Assembly (NCBI RefSeq): GCF_963676685.1
Contig: NC_092356.1
Coordinates: 45,719,601-45,783,600, forward strand
Direction: 5' to 3'
DNA length: 64,000 nt
From: Mytilus edulis
Lineage: Eukaryota > Mollusca > Bivalvia > Mytilida > Mytilidae
In this document: piece after piece, positions 1 to 12,419 of the stretch
How positions within the stretch are numbered: position 1 is the first letter of the stretch
How the letters are laid out: each line of letters starts with the position of its first letter
The notes under the pieces: generated by a model
Seen by the model: the letters and a program-made list of their open reading frames with translations, nothing else
Told to the model about the DNA's origin: nothing
Databases searched by the model: none
Translations under genes and position numbers: made by a program

Positions 1-159
1 TTTCATTCTCTGTTTTTTACAATCCAAGATGGAGGAAGACACCCATACCACCTTAAGACGTCAGTTTTATCAAGTAAATCTTTTATATTCTTTTGATAAA
101 ATTTACTGTTTGCAATAGCATTAATTGTTCTATATAATAAGGATGTTCTTATCACAAGC

Positions 160-1450
160 AGAAAACCCTAGCCGTATTTGGCACAACCTTTTTCAACTTT
201 TGATCCTCAGAGCTGTACAACTTTGTACCCCCTTTTTTGACTTTCGAACTTTTAAATCACTGGTATTAAGTCTTGTGTGGACAAGGCGCGTTTTGACGTA
301 ATGAGTTTTAAACCTGATGCATTTTGTTATCTATTATTCATGTGTTTCTTTGCCTAATACGTTCTCCTATTTATGTAAAATTGAGAATGGAAATGGGGAA
401 TGTGCCAAAGAGACAACAACCCGCCCAAATAAAAAACAACAGCAGAGGGTCACCAACAGGTCTTCAATGTAGCGAGAAACTCCCGCACCCGGAGGCGTCC
501 TTCAGCTGGCCCCTAAACAAATATATACTAGTCCAGTGATAATGAAAGCCATACTAATTTCCAAATTGTACACAAGAAACTAAAATTAAAATAATACAAG
601 ACTAACAAAGGCCAGAGGCTCCTGACTTGGGACAGGCGCAAAAATGCGGCGGGGTTAAACATGTTTGTGAGATCTCAACCCTCCCCCTATACCTCTAACC
701 AATGTACTAAAGTAAACGCATAACAATACGCACATTAAAATTCAGTTCAAGAGAAATCCGAGTCTGATGTCAGAAGATGTAACCAAAGAAAATAAACAAA
801 ATGACAATAATACATAAATAACAACAGACTACTAGCAGTTAACTGACATGCCAGCTCCAGACTTCAACTAAACTGACTGAAAGATTATGATTTCATCATA
901 TGAACATCATGTGTATTGTAGTCCTGTATTATTATGTTGTCATTTTAATGTTATATTTAACAATGCCATCAAAGTGCGAGGTTTGGCATGCCCCAAAACC
1001 AGGTTCAACCCAGCATTTTTTTTCTTTAAAAATGTCCTGTACCAAGTCAAGAAAATGGCCATTGTTAAATCATAGTTCGTTTCCGTGTGTGTAACATTTT
1101 TACGTTGTGTTTCCGTTGTGTCGTTTGTTTTCTCCTATATTAGAGTGTGAATTCAGAATACTATAAGACGTGTCACGGTACTTTTCTATCCCAAATTCAT
1201 GTATTTGGTTTTGATGTTATATTGGTTATTCTCATCGGATTTTGTCTACTGCTAAGTTCGTTGCTGTGTGTATTACATTTTAATGTTGTGTCGTTGTTCT
1301 CCTCTAATATATTTAATGCGTTTCCCTCAGTTTTAGTTTGTTACCCCGATTTTGTTTTTTTCCATATATTTATTAGTTTTGAACAGCGGTATACTACTGT
1401 TGCCTTTATTTATACCAAAATTAGCGATATATATTTGAGATCTGCCTCAG
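160..1450 (+). repeat. Composite dispersed repeat (families E and B), interrupted by family A
   Basis: 160-375 and 910-1450 align in order with 35745-36320. The E part holds the recurrent module CCTCAG...CTTCAACTTTG and the CGTCTGG-like motif. The B part holds CATGCC.CAAAACCAGGTTCA and GAACAGCGGTATACTACTG. Open frames at 887-1461 are shadows of this repeat. Confidence 0.75.
376..909 (-). mobile_element. Retroelement end, family A, truncated copy nested in another repeat
   Basis: 534 bp that match 50734-51267 without gaps and with about five mismatches (99%). The end at 376 (GAGAATGGAAATGGGGAATG just inside) is shared by all complete copies, while the other end is truncated at a different point in each. 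That fits a retroelement 3' end read on the minus strand. ATGT occurs at both borders (373-376 and 909-912). It interrupts the composite repeat that is intact at 35745-36320. Confidence 0.85.
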
Positions 1451-1520
1451 TATTTAATTGAGGACATTTATAATACAGTACATTGCCAATATCACATAAA
1501 GACTCTTCAAACGGTGTTTA

Positions 1521-4500
1521 ATTGCTGGATACACACATGAATCACCCATTTCTATTTTTATCTTTGTAATTGAGATTATAAATAAAGGAACCTTCAAATA
1601 AAAAAAACTCTATCACAATTTAAAAAAAGTTTTGTATGAACTGGCAATGTATCACAGTAAAATAACATGTTTAAGGTAGATGCCTATATTAAAAACCTAA
1701 GATTTTTTTTTTACTTTTCAAAAATGTAGTTTTGAGTGTAGTATTATCAGATATTTAATCAAAAGTTTTTATTGTCATGCTACTGATCTCAAAAATTGCT
1801 AGATTTTGTAAAGATTAAACATTGAAAACCCTTTTTGTGAATAGAAAAAACTCTTAACAATAAACTTATTTTTTCTCTTATCATGAACTCTATCACGTCA
1901 TTAAAACTTGCATATACAAACAAATTTGAGGGTATATGTACTGATTTTTTTAAATCCAATATTGAGGAAGACACTTAAATTTCCTTATATGGCATATGAT
2001 CAGCAAAGAAAGAAATATTTTAAACAGACAAAAAAAAAGTAAATTTTAAATGTTGTAACAATATCTTATGATAGGAACCATTTTTAATATACTCTGTGAC
2101 TATCCCATGGGATATCTTGGTAATGTCTAACAGTTATAGACTAGACATTATAATTTGTAACCTTAACAACAACCCGATTGCGACATGTGTCATAAGCGGT
2201 ACTGCTTACTGTACCATTTCGTGACACCAACAGGAATTCGGCTATAGTTAGTTTTGCTTAATTTTCTATTCTTTTTAAAATTAACAAATGTTACGTTTTT
2301 CTTACATAATTATGTTTTCAGCTGTTGATACATTTTATATCATTCACGTCCAGTTTCAACTATTCAAGCTATTTGTTGATGGTGTGTTTGAATGTATAAT
2401 AACTTTTAAAAGACGTTACTAGTATGCTTTTTATGCAGTCAATTAAAATAAGTTTTATATTTTCAATAATTCTCTGATTCCGCTCTAATATAATATTGTT
2501 TAAAATAAATCATATTGCATCAATATTAGTGTCAGAAAAACATAGCTCAAATCTGATTATCTTCCTTCGCGTCAGATGAGTCTATAAACACACATCAGAG
2601 ATACCAGGCGTACATTCTGCACAATAGACGCGTTTAGTCTTCTCAATGCCCAACAGTGGCACTTGAATTAAAACAATTGGAAGGTCAAATTAATTTCAGT
2701 TAAATAGCAATTATAAAACCTGAATTTTTGAAAAATGTGCCAAATACAACTAAAAAAAATACGTACATGTCTGAGATACAAATCATTAGTTTAAAACTCA
2801 GAAGTTAGCACGCTTGTGTTGCCATGAAATGTCATTGATGCAGTCTATATATATCTGTAAACTAACTGTTCTTGATATATCCCAATCATTTTTTCTCCCT
2901 ACTGTATTGAATCGAGCATGGGAGACAAGTGTTATGTAGACGAAAATTGCATCTGGTGCAGCGGCTAAGTTTAAGGACAAGATACAGTATGTATTATTGC
3001 TGCATACACACATTTATCACACATATATATTATTATCTTTGTAATTGATTATTTTCAAATAAAGAAACCTTCATATAAAAAAGCACTATCACAATTAAAA
3101 AAAGTTTTGTCTGAACTGGCAATTTATCATAATAAAATAACATGTTTACAGTAGAACTCTAAATTAAAAACCTTAGAATTTTCTTTTACTTTTCCAAAAA
3201 TGTAGTTTTGATCATGCTATTGTCGGATATTTAATCAAAAGTATTTTATTGTCAAGCTATTGGTTCTCCAAACTGTTAGATTTGTACAGATGTGTATAGA
3301 AAACCCTTTTTTGCGACAAGAAATGAACTCTAACAATAGATTTTGAATTAAAACACATACGAGAAGATAGATTTTTACTCTGCTTGAAAAAATAAAAGAA
3401 TAAAAGTGAGTCACCTGTCGTTTTCAAGCTGTGGATTAAATCTTGAAATATCTTTTTAACAAACCTTTATCGAAATGACTTTATTATAGTCATCTACCCT
3501 GGAATGGCTCCCCTAGAATGGCTACGAAAAAATGATAAAACTTTTTTCGTTGAACAGAATAATATTAAAAAAAAAACAATAAACTTTTATTTTTCTCTAT
3601 CATGAACTCTATCATGTCTCAAAAAATTGTATATATAAACAAATTTGGTCTAAGGATTTGACTAGAGACATATAAAATACATTATGATTTCAAACCTTAA
3701 CACTTACAACCAAAAACCTGATCGCGACGGATGTCATTAGCGGTACTGCTTACTGTACCATTTCGGGACGTCTACGATGCACAGGATTTTGGCTATGGTT
3801 CGTTTTGCTTAATTTTGTAATATCTTTTTATTTTAAAAATTGTTGCATTTTTCTTACATAATTATTTTTTCTTTTGATACATTTTATATCATTCACTTCA
3901 AATTTCAATGTATGTATACAAGATGTGTGTTCTGAATGCGTAATAGCTTTTCAACGTGACTTCTGACTTCTGACTACATGTGATATATATGTGCAGTCGA
4001 TTAAATAAGATTATTTTTTTTCATAATACTCTGATTCCGCCTTACTATTGTTCAATAATATCATATTGTATCAATATCAGTGTCACAAAAACAAATCTAA
4101 AATCTGATTATCTCCCTTCGTGTTATATGAGTCTATAAACACACATCGGATTTACCAGTCTTATAATCTGTACAACAGACCCATTAAGTCTTCTCGTGAC
4201 CCACCAGAGGCGATTAGATCACACCAATTGGAAGGCCAAATCAATCATGATTAAAGAGCATTTAAAAAACCTGAAGTTTAAAAAAATGTACCCAAAATGA
4301 CGAAGGCAATACATGCCTGAGGTAGAAAACATTTGTGTAGAACTCAGACGTCAGAACATTTGTGTTGCAAAGACATGGCATTGGCACAGTCTATATCCGT
4401 AAACTAATTGTTCTTGATATATTCAAATCATTTTGACTTTCTACTGTTTTCATTCGAGTGCCAGAGACGGGTAATATGCACACGAAAATCGCGTCTGGTG

Positions 4501-4530
4501 TGATTAGTTTAAGGACAGGAAACCCGTAGG
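1521..4530. repeat. Ancient direct tandem duplication, about 1.5 kb x 2
   Basis: 1521-2995 and 2996 to about 4530 align collinearly with many indels. Shared landmarks are ATTGCTGxATACACACAT at the starts, GCGGTACTGCTTACTGTACC (2197 and 3738), TCTATAAACACACATC (2580 and 4131) and CTGTAAACTAA/CCGTAAACTAA near the ends. By eye identity is roughly 75-80%. No coding potential was seen in either copy. Confidence 0.78.
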
Positions 4531-5890
4531 AATTATAAATGACAAAAAAAAGTATAATATGGTCTTCAATTAAATTTGTAAAGTGCACAGTCACGAGAGG
4601 TTTACTGATTTTAATGAATGGATTTATATGGTAAATAATAGGTAGTGTGTATCTAAATGTTGTCTGTCTTTCACACTACATATTTATACTATAATACCCA
4701 TATAACCACTATATTCAATTTAAAATTAATTATACGTTATGAATTTTAAAACTCTCACTTTAAAAGAAGACGGATTCGTCAAGATCGAAAAAGAAATATT
4801 TGTAAAGCCATGAGTGAACATATGTATCACATATTTTAAATAAATCTTTGAATTCGTTTATTTTAGTTGATATGCAAATATTTGGAAACTATAAGAAAGT
4901 TGCCACGGATTTTCTATTGAGATTAATATATGCAATGCATACTATAACTATATAATAGCGACCATTTAGCTCAGTAGTCAGTGCTTCGTTATATCATAAT
5001 TATACCTATTCAAAATTCCCCGTTCTGTAATTAAGAAGCTATATAGAAAGTCCAAACTCTCTCAGTGACAGTTGAACCTGTTCATGCTGTTTGAATTTGG
5101 CAAAACCGTTTGAAAATTTGGAGTCCTCCGTGTTCTTCAGCCTCGAACTTGATACCACCTTTCAATGTAGATTATGAAACCACAGGGTAATAACTCCATA
5201 AGACTCTCGTAAGACTGGATTAAGATTTTATTATCAAGATATTTCGCTGACTTACCGGTGTCACCGTAACAGTGCTACTGTCGTCTGGTTGTGGAAAACA
5301 TTATCATCTAAACAGCTAAAGAAAGAAATGTTAACCGCCAACATAACCTCGGGAGTTCATCAAGGAAAAAGAAAAATATACAGTCAAGACACCGACACGT
5401 ATGGTTATCTCAAAGATTCTCAAGACAATAAGTGTTCGTTGGTGAAAACCTTCTTGTGAATTTGTCGTTGGTGAATGAGTTAATGAGTTAATCTTAATTT
5501 GAAAAAAAAACATCTTTATTCCGGAAAGATTTTATAAGACCTGAATTGTGTTATCAAATAAGAAATAAGTCTTGTTTCTTATTTATTTTTTTCTTATTTC
5601 TTTTCCTTTAAATTTTAACCATCACATTCACTTACTTGAAAATGGTTTGATTTTTTCTGATTTTGGTAAATGAAGCTTACTTTGAGGTGGCCACGGTTTG
5701 CGGTGGAGTATGTATTGCTCAGTCTAGTTTTCTGAACTAAGGAGTGTTTGTAGACTGCTGCTTGCCATTTTGTCGTTTTTTCGTATTTTGACATGTCATT
5801 GTCCGATAGTTTTTGAATTATTGAATTATGGTTTCTTCAACAGACTTTTTGTATCATACTTTTTATATGTGTACCTTCTATGATTGCAAT
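4531..5890. other. No gene seen
   Basis: AT-rich sequence. A weak, decayed family E module (TTTGGAGTCCTCCGTG, CTTCAGCCTCGAACTT) lies at about 5110-5155. Nothing else was recognised. Confidence 0.5.
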
Positions 5891-5899
5891 TCAATAACA

Positions 5900-6140
5900 A
5901 TTCGAAAACAACTATATTTTGCAGGTTTTTGGCGTAACGGGGGCTGCGCATAAAAGAGGGACGCAAGATATCAAAGGGACAGTCAAACTCATAAATCGAT
6001 AATAAACTGACAACGCCATGGCTAAAAATGAAAAAGACAAACAGACACACAATATTACACATGACACAACATAGAAAACTAAAGAATAAACAACACGAAC
6101 CCCAATTAGTATTTTGTATGCCTTATGTTTACTCACCTAT
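5900..6140 (+). repeat. Dispersed repeat family C
   Basis: Contains the modules CAAAGGGACAGTCAAACTCA and GACACAACATAGAAAACTAA. Related copies are at 30985-31200 and 45840-45940, and in reverse at 50265-50490. The overlapping minus-strand open frames (5826-6136) are shadows. Confidence 0.72.
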
Positions 6141-7587
6141 GTGGTCTGACTGGTGTTTTGTAAAATAGTCTTCTCATTTACTTGAAGTTTAAGGCGGCAG
6201 TAGTTTATTGATGTTCAGACCTCGTACAATAGATTTAGAAGAAAGAATTCGAAGTAACAAACATAAACTGAGGAATTGGCATTAACTCTGTGAAGGCGCG
6301 AGAACGGATTCATCAAACTGCTTTGCATGTATTACCCGTCGTCTATCAAATACGTCGGACTGTGGGATATTTGATATTTGCGATTATGTTCTTACATGCA
6401 TATATAAAATACATAATATTGCTAAAATTTATACATAATATCTGACAGCCTATTCTAAAACAGATGTTCAAATACACTCATCAAACATACCTAGACGCAC
6501 GTTTCGTCTACATAAGACTAATCATTGATGTTTTTATAAAACAGGTTTAAATGGCAAATAGAGTACAATTTGAAGAGCAGAATTATCAAAAAGGCTCAAA
6601 GCCGAATACTTGAAAGCCAATCATGCATCTGAACTTAAGCAGTTAGTGTGGTTACGTGTATGAAGTTATGTGATTAAGCATGATAGAACCATATGTGTTT
6701 AAGCAAAATAAGCGTCTACATGAAACCTTAATATTGTAGACAACAGACGTATTCATAAGGTATTTGACAGTTCTAGCCGTTTTTTACTTTACATGTTCAT
6801 TTGATCATAACCTGATGTGCGTATAAAGGGGATATCACACGAACAAGAGGGTATGTTTGAAACCGGCCGAAATGGTGTCATAATCATCTACGGATTCTTA
6901 AACAACGAATTATAATATGTGTTTGAATAAATCAATTGAGAAACTAATTTTGTGATAAAATTCATAAAAAGTAAAGATGTTAGTGCTGTAATGTTACACA
7001 TACACAGAAATGTAAATGCGATAATGAACTTTTTTATACGCTATACAATATAGACGGTAACTTATGATCCATCAGGTAGATATAATCTTTTGACAGATCC
7101 TGTATGATATCTCTGTTTTAACAATGAAAATATTGTTAGTTTTCCGGTCACTAAAATTAATTATTGGTTTCATTTCCTTTGATTTTGAACGAGATAAAAA
7201 TGATCTGTTATCCGGTTCAAACATTTCAGATTGATACGTAATAGGAGCAACACGCAATCATCATTTTTTTTAAAATTAAACGCACCTTACACTATAAAGA
7301 ACAATGGGTTTTCTGTAGAGGACCATATCATGACCTATATATGCTTCCTCGTTTTTATGTCATCGTTATATTTTTTGGACGAATTAATTTTGACGCCACT
7401 CGGTATTTCAGAATCATGTCATTGGGGGTGTGACTTTTTTACATTGAGAATATGGATCCTGATGCGCGATTTAGACACAAAAGGTTTTTACAGGGTTGTT
7501 TATATATCTTTACTCGTATATTTAGCACCTCATTTTAACTTTGTCGAGAAAGTGTATCCTAAGTACAGTATGTACTATAATCGATAA
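6141..7587. repeat. Repeat-derived sequence, families E and F pieces, no gene seen
   Basis: A reversed family E module (CGCACGTTTCGTCTACATAA) lies at 6480-6600. The 118-codon frame at 7231-7587 resembles 29700-29860 (TGATGCG/TGAGATGCG, GTCGAGAAAGTGTATCCT/ATCGAGAAAGTATATCCT) and is repeat, not gene. Confidence 0.55.
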
Positions 7588-7599
7588 AAACAACTTTAT

Positions 7600-8060
7600 T
7601 GAGAGTCATTGTCAAATTTACTATCTACAAAGTAAAATTACAAAATATCGAAACTCCAAGTGAAATTCAAATCGAAAAGTCCTTTGTAAATTGGCAAAAT
7701 CAAAAGCCCAAACAAATCTAACAAATAAAAAACAGCTGTCATATTCCGGATTTGGTACAGACATTTCCTAGTGTTAACCTGGTTTCGCAGCTAGCTAGCT
7801 AATTTATCCACTTGTATAACAGTAGCATATATTTCCCTTATATTGAAAACAATGTATGAGCAAAACAAACAGACATAAAACGTAAAATTGGGGTACAGCC
7901 GTCAAATTATTTTACAATTTTAATCATTATAAACACAAATTAATGCTTCGACAAAGAAGCACAAAATGGCATAAAGACAAAGTACATAAGAAAAATGAAA
8001 GACAAGAAATCAAAATTTACCATAGCACAATAACACAATGGCGGAATGTATGAGTAATGT
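7600..8060 (+). repeat. Dispersed repeat family G, copy 1
   Basis: Matches 14640-14945 and 34960-35405 in the same orientation. Shared landmarks are CAAACAGACATAA, GGGGTACA.C.GT, CAACAAAGAAGCACAAAATGG-like (here GACAAAGAAGCACAAAATGG) and TTACCATAGCACAATAACAC. Confidence 0.72.
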
Positions 8061-8878
8061 TCCTCGTCATTAGTTTATAATTCATAAACATAAAAGGTTT
8101 AATATATACGAATACAATAATGGGAACCGTAACAAGTAATTAAGATGACAAACAACGTCAGTACCTAAAATCTATACTTCAACACCACCGTGTACTATGT
8201 GTGCAGTTGATACGGACTTATTTATAAATGGCTTTCACAACTCTCTGCGTGATACTTTGATTATCTGTTCCTATATCAAATGTCTAACCATATCAAACAT
8301 TGTTACTTTTTACAATGAAGATCAAAACATCTCGCCAAACGTCCGTGAAACATCTTTACCATTTTATTTTTACCAAATTCTATACCAATTGTGTAAGAAT
8401 TCAAGTACGGTAGACGGCTACTGAGAACTATAAGTAGCAAAATTTTACATCATGTGGTGTATGAGAACAAGACTTGGGATTGTTGCTAATTTGGTAAAAT
8501 ATTGTATGAGATTATCCTTCAGTGAAAAATCATAAGTTATGGGTTAATATCGATAATATTGTTTCACTGTTATTTGCGTAACGCCAACGGGTAAATATCT
8601 AACGTATAATATAAGGCAGTACCCAGCTGATGAGCTGTAGAATGGCTGTTGGTGGAAATTTGTTTTACATACTTTTGATATTCATGTATCTAACTTTAAG
8701 GTAAACCGGATGCTCCTGTCGATTTAAAGTCGGATGCTTCCGCGAATAAGAGTTTAGGGGCTATTCGTTAAAACTTACAATAAAACAAATTAAAATAACC
8801 AAATGAAAAACACTACCTACTCAAAATATTTTTAAATTAATTTAAAAGTAAATTGTCTAATTTAAGCAATTTTAAGAG
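8061..8878. other. No gene seen
   Basis: AT-rich. A 75-codon frame at 8197-8424 has no recognisable features or splice context and is not called. Confidence 0.5.
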
Positions 8879-9067
8879 CCTGTCGTAGAGCCCTAACAGG
8901 TGAAAAATTTATTCTGGAAACCTGACTGGTAGACCCCAGACAGGTATAAATTAAAAACATGAGAATACCTGCGGTAGATCCCAACAGGTACTTTTAGAAC
9001 CTGAGTGGTAGAGGCCAGACAAGTATAAATTTGAAAAATGATCATTCCTGCGGTAGATTTCAACAGG
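8879..9067. repeat. Array of five palindromic CCTG-N-CAGG motifs
   Basis: Five motifs of 21-25 bp with inverted ends CCTG and CAGG (one ends CAAG) around a GGTAGA core start at 8879, 8921, 8968, 9000 and 9047. Two types alternate, and the dimer repeats at exactly 79 bp (8921 to 9000, 8968 to 9047). It lies about 290 bp beyond the 3' side of the DIRS recombinase remnant. Confidence 0.75.
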
Positions 9068-9354
9068 TACGAAACATAACTTAATTATCACCCTTAAATA
9101 AAACAAAGCCTAAATAAATAATAAAATGTATTAATGAAATGGGGGAAAACAATATCCCTGAAATGAAGAAGGCCAAATTGAACGAGTAGCAATAGTGAAA
9201 GCCCCCAAGAAATGATACATATACATATTTATAAAGTTGAACAACAAAAAAAAATAATAATTATACAAAATTTTCAATATACCATATTAAAAGATTTAGT
9301 ACTTGAATAGAATTTTATAAATGAAAATAAAAACGCATAAAATAAAAACTATAT

Positions 9355-10770
9355 TAAAAAGATCTACCTAAAGTCTGAATAATATGGTCCTCAACCCCTG
9401 CCGCTGCTGCTGATGTAGCAGCACCAATTCGAAAAGAATGACCACAAAATTTGCTATCATTATACCCTAATCTGAACAGGGACTCTCGAAGCAGAGATAT
9501 AAATGTATCTCTAGACAAAGGAGCATTATTATACTCATCATTAACAAATAAATAAGAATCTGGTTAGCTCCATAATTTTTTCTTATTTTTATATATCTTC
9601 TCGTCAAATCAACTGGGTTGAAAATATTACTTTCAAAAATAGTAATGTTATGCTTCTCGAAATGGGTCACATTTGGAGGAATTCAGAGGTAATGTGAAAT
9701 TTTGAAAATTTATGTCTAAATCAATATTTTGAATTAATAGTGTGTACTGCCTGGCAATTTTACTACTTCCTGCTAAATACAATTTAATTGTAGCATGGGC
9801 TAGCTTAAGAAAATTCTAGCAATAGCTTATAAAATAAATTAAACAATCTTCATCTATTATTGGGACACTATTTATATGATTCGGATTAGTTATAGCCATA
9901 AATGTTTTAAAACATAGAAATCCAGAATTATAAGTTTTTCTAGTACTTATACATAAGGATGCCTCCCATAGTTCTTCAACTTGCTTAGTTAGACCATCAT
10001 CAAATGAGCTGGAGCTGGTGTGGGTTCCTGATCTTCTTTTGGTGCCAGCTTTCTCCATCTGATAACGAGAAATTGAATCTGTTATTGAATTTTGTGTGCC
10101 AGGAATATGTCGTACATGAACCACATAATTATGCATGGCGAAATGAAAAGTTAGCTTCCTCGTTAACTTCATAATACTTGGAATCTTTGAACGACCTTTA
10201 GTAATAATTTCAACGACGCTTAGGTTATCACAATAGAAAAGTATACGTTTTCTAGGCCAATAATGCCCTAAAGGACACAAGCCATAACGATTGGGTGAAG
10301 TTCGAAAAATGCAATAGAGGATTCTTCTGTTAATACCAAATCTTTCGGGAAATTGCCTTGAAACCAATGATTTTGGTAAAATCCGCCAAAAGAAATAAAT
10401 GTTGCATCTGTAAATAGTTGCATGTCTGCAGCCTTAACAATGTTGTCATTTAAAAAAAATGAAACTCAATTCCAATTATTCAGGAACTTTGACAACATAA
10501 CTAGATCGTGTCTGCAAGCCTTGATATGCATGTGATGTGATAGTTTTTTTAACCCTAGTGGACAACTCAATCAGATGTGATACGAAAGACCTTCCAGGTA
10601 AAATTACTCTGCAAGCAAAGTTCACATGTCCTAAAAGGCTCAAAAGTTCTCGTTTTGTGCATTTGTTTCGCTTATTAAAACTGTCAATTATCTCTAATTC
10701 TAACGATTTTCTCTCTAGGTAGACGAGCTTCCATTTAACTTGTGTCCACTGATATACCCAAATACTCTAA
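9355..10770 (-). mobile_element. Decayed DIRS-type retrotransposon (RT end, RNase H, tyrosine recombinase)
   Basis: Read on the minus strand through several frameshifts. About 10770-10450 is the end of the reverse transcriptase (YLGISVDTS, EARLPREKIVRIRD, TKRELLSLLGHVNFACRV, LPGRSF). About 10430-10050 is RNase H with LFTDAT, FYCDN and DSISRYQM, carrying the acidic residues. About 9990-9370 is a tyrosine recombinase: a SAM-like start (STRKTYNSGFLCFKTF), NPVDLTRRYIKIRKNYGA, PLSRDTFISLLRE, and the HSFRIGAATSAAAAG box with the catalytic His and Arg. The frame stops after TLGRS, before the region that should hold the catalytic tyrosine. The domain order is that of DIRS/Ngaro elements. The 5' part of the element is missing. 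Confidence 0.85.
9816..10367 (-). pseudogene. DIRS-type RNase H to recombinase N-terminus, longest intact stretch
   Basis: 183-codon open frame inside the DIRS remnant. The first 45 or so residues are out of frame; the true frame there reads WFQGNFPKDLVLTEESS and AFFELHPIVMACVLL. From GHYWPRKRILFYCDN onward it is the genuine product: the end of RNase H, a Ser/Thr-rich linker and the start of the recombinase. Not a cellular gene. Confidence 0.8.
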
Positions 10771-12415
10771 GACTACGCAGAATAAGAGTAAGTGAAGCCA
10801 GTAATTCAATAGCTATTCAGTTCGGAAGAAAAAATAAAATATAAAAGGATTGTCTTATACAAAAATAGTCTATGTACACGTATGTAAAAATAAATCTTAT
10901 CCGTTCAAGTTTGTAAAACAGATTCATCTTTTTTTTTAAATTTGAATGATCATATGACTAAAAATTTTTAAATTAAATTGATCGGTATCTTCATATCATA
11001 ACATGCACTTCCGATTGCCCCTATGATCTGCACTGCATGAACCAAACAAGACGTGAAGCTTCAGAACGGTGTAATTGTACTTTTGAAAGGAAAATCAATC
11101 TTGTAAGATATCATCTTTAATTTTAGAGCTACTTAAAAAAAAACTAGGCTTACCAACACTATCTTATAGGAGAATAAGAAGGCATATGATTGAAACCTTT
11201 AAAACAATAAACGGCTACTATCGCAAAGAAGTAAGCTCATTTTTAAAAATGGGAGACGATTCCCAACAAAGATATAGTAGCAGGACAAACAGCTTCAAAG
11301 TCATTCACCAAAGATTCCAATGCAATATCCGTAAACACTCATTCTCTGATAGAATTGCTAAAACCCGGAACAAACTACCAGATAAAATAAAAAACAGAGA
11401 CCCCATCCATTAATGCCTTTAAACCCCAACTAGATAAATATTCGTCTGACGAAGAGTTATATTATAATGGCTCTAGAGCAGAAATATCCGGAAGTCATGG
11501 ATCAAATAGAATTAAAAAAAAACTTAAATTACGAGTCTGGTGAAGAGTAATTTTAAGGGATAATAGAATTCAACTATGAGTAAGTATCCACACAAAAGAC
11601 TGCAACAGTAGGGTGTAATCAATGTATGTATTGACCTGTATTTTATTTGTGACTTTTCAAAGTAAACAAATGTTATTCCTTGATACAAGGGGTATGTGAA
11701 AATATGGTATATCACACAATTCTAAATTAGTGTAACTTAACTTTGTAAGAGTAAAGACGGAAACATAGAAACATTTCGGGTTACAAATTGTATCAAAATG
11801 TAGTTATTATTTGACAGAGCATCGAAATAGTGGTACATAACCTTTTTTTATTTCCACGATTTTCGTATGTCCGTAATTGACTAGCGAGTTCCGTCGATCA
11901 TCGCACCAAAGACTCAATTAAACATCATTTTTTTTTTTCGAACAACGGAATTTATTGTCATATGGAACCAAGTGTCTAGTTGGTTATTTCTGAACTTCCA
12001 ATGGTATATATACGTGATGTAACCTGAATCACTTCAGAAATCTTAAAGTCAAGATTATGCTGAACCACATATTTAAAATATAATTTCACCATAATGTCTG
12101 TTCAGCTTTTCAAGAACATTTGTAAATTGTCGGTTTATTAAGAGTACAAAGACACTTGATACCTACCTTCCTACTTCAAATATTATGCATCTTTTAGAAA
12201 TGAAGGCGAACACTTTAATTTGTTACGTTGACTATTGTACAATAAACTGATATGATACTGATTAAAGATTATTATGGAAATAAAACAAAAAAAAACATCA
12301 CAAGTTTGTCATTATTACTAAATGACTGCATGCCTGCTTTCTGCTTTAAGTTTAAAATAATTTACATGTCTTTTGGGCGTTGCAATTCAGACATAATGTA
12401 CAACTTATAAGTGTT
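10771..12415. other. No cellular gene seen (LINE fragment inside)
   Basis: Apart from the LINE fragment at 11127-11470 nothing was recognised; the sequence is AT-rich with several short A or T runs. Confidence 0.5.
11127..11470 (+). mobile_element. LINE 3' fragment, CR1/Jockey-like ORF2 C-terminus
   Basis: The open frame reads LGLPTLSYRRIRRHMIETFK, SSRTNSFKVIHQRFQCNIRK, HSFSDRIAKTRNKLPDKI and ends DPIH. This is the typical end of CR1/L2/Jockey-type reverse transcriptases (Y..R..GDMIE, then F..R....WN.LP, then the FK..LD end). The conserved WN is RN here. The last residues (AFKPQLDKYSSDEE-like) continue in another frame to about 11460, so the copy is decayed and 5' truncated. Confidence 0.82.
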
Positions 12416-12419
12416 TCTT

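Noticed and set aside
4960..5040. tRNA-like TAGCTCAGTAGTCAGTGC
   Set aside because: D-arm resemblance only; no B box or cloverleaf partner downstream.
7231..7587. 118-codon frame with hydrophobic stretches
   Set aside because: Its second half is a dispersed repeat that recurs near 29700-29860; no start context, domain or splice sites.
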